From: Hyperoodon ampullatus
Lineage: Eukaryota > Chordata > Mammalia > Artiodactyla > Ziphiidae
Length of the DNA: 64,000 bases
NCBI GenBank assembly: GCA_949752795.1
Contig: OX457074.1
Coordinates: 33,155,980 to 33,219,979, forward strand
Reading direction: 5' to 3'
Shown: positions 60,901 to 64,000 of the stretch, piece after piece
Numbering within the stretch: the first letter of the stretch is position 1
Layout: each line of letters opens with the position of its first letter
Notes under the pieces: generated by a model
The model's database searches: none
What the model was told of the DNA's origin: nothing
Seen by the model: the letters and a program-made list of their open reading frames with translations, nothing else
Position numbers and translations under genes: made by a program

Positions 60901-61899
60901 TTAAAGGTGGTTTTGTTCTGAGTTCTCTGACCTTTACCTCCTAGGGTCTCTCCCACAAGATCTCTGCCATTCCTTAAGATTTCGGCCCTTAGGTACCTGG
61001 GACCCTTCCCAGTCTCTCTTTTTTCTTTTTAGCCCGGATACTCTATTAAGCATTCGTTCTGCATCCCCAAGTGCCAAACATATGTATGTTTTTTTGGTTC
61101 ACATTCATGAAGCTTAAAAGTGAACTTTTCTTTGACCCTGATGCCTTCTGCCTTCCCCTTCCTATTGATGGTACTGTTACTGGTTCTATGACTCCATCCC
61201 AAGACGGTTCTGCTCTGAGACAGTATTGAATAGAACCCTGATACCAGCAGGCAAAGAATGTCTGGGTGGATTCTCACCACCAGTAGCAAGAAACACCTTC
61301 CCCGTCTGGGATTTCCACCTCTAAATGGCTTGTAGGACCCCAGCCCCCTCACAACCAGCCGGGTGATGGGTAAACTTCAAGTGACTCAGGAGAAAATACT
61401 GAGAATGCACATCTTTAAGGAAACACCGCTGCTTCCCAAACTCAGGGATGAGTGAGAATTTGAGAATGTCGTCATCAAAACACACTGTCTATAGAAATGG
61501 AGTGCTTGCTCCTATAGGTGACATTTGTCATTATCCAGATTCCATTTGGACTTACAGTTTGATTTTTAAAGTGTGATTTCAGTAGCCTATTCTACCTGTT
61601 AAGAGTGTGATAGTTTACCCACTTACCCCAAACTTAAAAAGGCTCAGTTAAGCCTTTAAGTTTGTATGTATCTGTGGATACATAGAACCACAGGAAGCAG
61701 GGTCTGGGTTTAACAATGAGGTCCCAGAAATGATTGTATGTCCACAGTTCAGGGTATAGCCGAGAGTTAGCACACATCCATGTGTGTGGTCAGAACTCAG
61801 GGTTCTTGTGACCTGGCCAGTATTCCTCAGCCAAGAAGAGGGTGGAGCCCACATCGCACATGAGGATTAAGTTCTAAATCATACTTTATGACCCATGTC

Positions 61900-62095
61900 G
61901 CATTATAAGTCCTACCCTTTAGTGAGAGCTTACCATCTGCGAGGCACATAATTATCTTCCCCACAGCCTAGAAAGGCAGGTGTTATTACCCTTCGTTTAT
62001 AACTTGCCTTTGCTCCCAGCATTTGCAAAGGCAGCATTGGACCTGGGCTATCTGTTGCCAGAGCACGTCTTTAACCACTATTCCACCCAAGACCC
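61900..62095 (-). mobile_element. MIR SINE, antisense, TEKT3 intron 3
   Basis: GAGAGCTTACCATCTGCGAG, GGCAGGTGTTATTACCCTTC and GTCTTTAACCACTATTCC match in order. Confidence 0.55.
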
Positions 62096-63000
62096 AGGGG
62101 GGTGAGGCAACAGGGGGCGGTTTGCTTGAGGTGAGGGCACACCAAAGGCTGTGAAGTCTCTATTCTACCTCCGCGCTTCGCCACCCCATCCCAAGACCAC
62201 AGCTCCCAAGAGGAGAACTGTAAGAGATACTTTGCAAAGGTTTCGCCTGCTCAGATAGTAGGATTAATTCAAGGTTCTTCAAATGCTTGGATGTGATTCC
62301 TTGTTCTCTTTCCATCTTAAGCCACAATGTATTCATTTTGGCCACTGAGACTCTGAGAAACTCAGAGAAGTCACTGCCACCCTTTTATTCTTGGGGTCTA
62401 TTTTTCCTCCCCAAGTTCGGGATCCAGAAGGGGTGGCACCACTTGCCAGGCTCCTAGTGTGTGGTTCTTGGGTTTTCTGCCATGACCTTCACTTCCCTGG
62501 GTGTCAGGTGGCAGCTATCGGTCTGATTACATCTGGGCTCTTCTCACACTTCTGCCCTCTGTCTGTACCCACCACCTTCTGGCAAACTTTCTTCTCACGG
62601 GCGATTGAGGGAATAAGGCCCTTGCCCTGCAGTCACTTCATGGAGGCGTTTCCAGACCAGCCCCGTGTGTGAGTGAGGATTAGTAGGTAAGTTAGCATTG
62701 GGGACAGTTACAAAAGTCTTTGGTTTCAGGCATTCCCTATTCCAAGGAAGCCTTCTGCTTCCAACCACGATGTTCACCATACGACATTATTTAAATTCAA
62801 ATATAAAAATTAGTGTTGAAGGGTTTTTTTTATAGCAAGAGTCTCATTAAACGTAATTTTTTCCACTGAAAGTTCCAGGAATTCCCTCTGTGTGAATTGT
62901 GTACACATAGCATAAAAGCTCACTGGGATTTTCGGTTTTAAGTGGTATTTTCTAAGCAGTATTCCATGTATCCTTTGCCAACACCTCCATGAAATGGCTA

Positions 63001-63023
63001 CACACACACACACACACACACAC
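63001..63023 (+). repeat. CA microsatellite, TEKT3 intron 3
   Basis: A CA run of about 11-12 units. Confidence 0.9.
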
Positions 63024-63219
63024 CAAGCCATAGAGAAAGATGAAGCCCAAACAACAAAAAAAATCAAAGACACGCACAACGTACAGTGAGAATGTGTGAG
63101 AAATCCTTGCTGCCTGTAAGGGCAGGGGGACTGGGAATTTAGTTTTTCATTTACTTCAATCATTCAGAGTATCAAAGAATCAGGCAGGAGGGTTATCACT
63201 GAAATAAACTCTAGGCATA

Positions 63220-63940
63220 GTATTTTTATGTTAACCAATTAAACAATAAAAGAATAAGAAGACTATATAGTTGAGTTAACATTGGAGTAAAGAGGACTCT
63301 AAAATCAAATGAACAAAGGCAGAAACCCAAAGGGAACATTTGATAGTTTGATGTCATAGAAACCATAAATGTCTATATATCAAAAACACCACACACAAAA
63401 TATAAAGGCAAGAGCCAAACTGGTAAAAAAATATAAATATATATATGTGTCATATAATGGGAAAGGATTGAATTTTAAATATAAGCATATTTATAAATAA
63501 GAAAAACATAACAGAAAAGGTAGGCAAACACATGAACAGGTGGTTCACAAGAGAAGAAAGTCAAATCATGAACAAATACCCAGTCATAATATTAACCTGC
63601 AAATCTGAACAAGTGTGCTTTTATTGGGGGGTGGTCTTTCATGTTGGCAAAGATTGAGAGGAATCATAGTGTCTACCGGGTGTGTGAGGTGAGGAAACTC
63701 ACACTCATTTATTGTTGTAAATGGGTACAACTTTTCTGAAGGGCAATTTGGTTGTACTTGTCAAAACCTTGAAAAAAGGCATCCCCTTTGGTGGTGTCTA
63801 AATATTTTTGAGCTTGTTCATCACAGTATAGTTTTATGTCATGGGAAAATGTTCAAGTTTCATGTTCAGTGTTCAGTATGATCACTTTTCACTTGAAAAA
63901 GTGGTAGCAATGGTTATGTGCACTTTTAAAATGTCTTCTA
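63220..63940 (+). mobile_element. L1M ORF2 end and 3' UTR, sense, TEKT3 intron 3
   Basis: AACACATGAACAGGTGGTTC, ATGTTGGCAAAGATTGAGAG and TTCTGAAGGGCAATTTGGTT are successive landmarks of the C-terminal end of L1 ORF2 and what follows. No open frame of useful length remains. Confidence 0.65.
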
Positions 63941-64000
63941 GGTGCTATTTTGGGTTCCTAAATTTTGTAATGTGAATATGAATTTCAGAGGGAAGTAAGT

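Noticed and set aside
60000..64000. TEKT3 exon 4
   Set aside because: No stretch reads as the expected continuation of the coiled coil after ELLT with proper splice sites, so it most likely lies beyond the window.

Overview
This is mammalian nuclear DNA. It is dominated by interspersed repeats and contains one recognisable protein-coding gene, the 5' part of TEKT3 (tektin-3). Fifteen tRNA-derived SINEs of the CHR type lie here (whales, hippos and ruminants share this family). Most have long target-site duplications, and several look young. L1 3' ends of the artiodactyl/cetacean type are also present, and I see no BovB LINE. Together these point to a cetacean (or, less likely, a hippopotamus) rather than a cow, sheep or non-artiodactyl.

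Layout. Positions 1 to about 48,000 are intergenic. I find no supported exon there, only repeats: degenerate antisense L1M pieces, L2, MIR, MER5/MER20-type hAT relics, two MLT1-like LTR relics, a Tigger-like DNA-transposon remnant, a mitochondrial insertion (NUMT) derived from ND1 at about 9,460-9,835, a damaged sense L1 at about 20,840-22,665, a SINE/L1 chimera at 36,046-36,288, and many microsatellites. From human synteny (TEKT3 lies between PMP22 and CDRT4/TVP23C on 17p12) the upstream side should face CDRT4/TVP23C, but neither gene is visible.

At about 48,380-48,720 there is a CpG island with a CCAAT box, a full CRE and tandem GC boxes. It ends in a good splice donor, and this is the likely TEKT3 promoter and first non-coding exon. 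A 138-nt near-palindrome lies about 220 bp before it. Intron 1 runs to 56,638. Exon 2 (start codon 56,668, donor after 57,246) encodes residues 1-193 and exon 3 (59,889-59,972) residues 194-221. The remaining roughly 270 residues, including the tektin nonapeptide signature, must lie beyond 64,000. The introns carry recent SINE and L1 insertions and old L1M and MIR remnants.

I found no undescribed multi-gene system. The items most worth checking are the hairpin beside the promoter, the NUMT, the SINE/L1 chimera and the promoter motif cluster. All family names for old repeats come from pattern recognition, not a database search.
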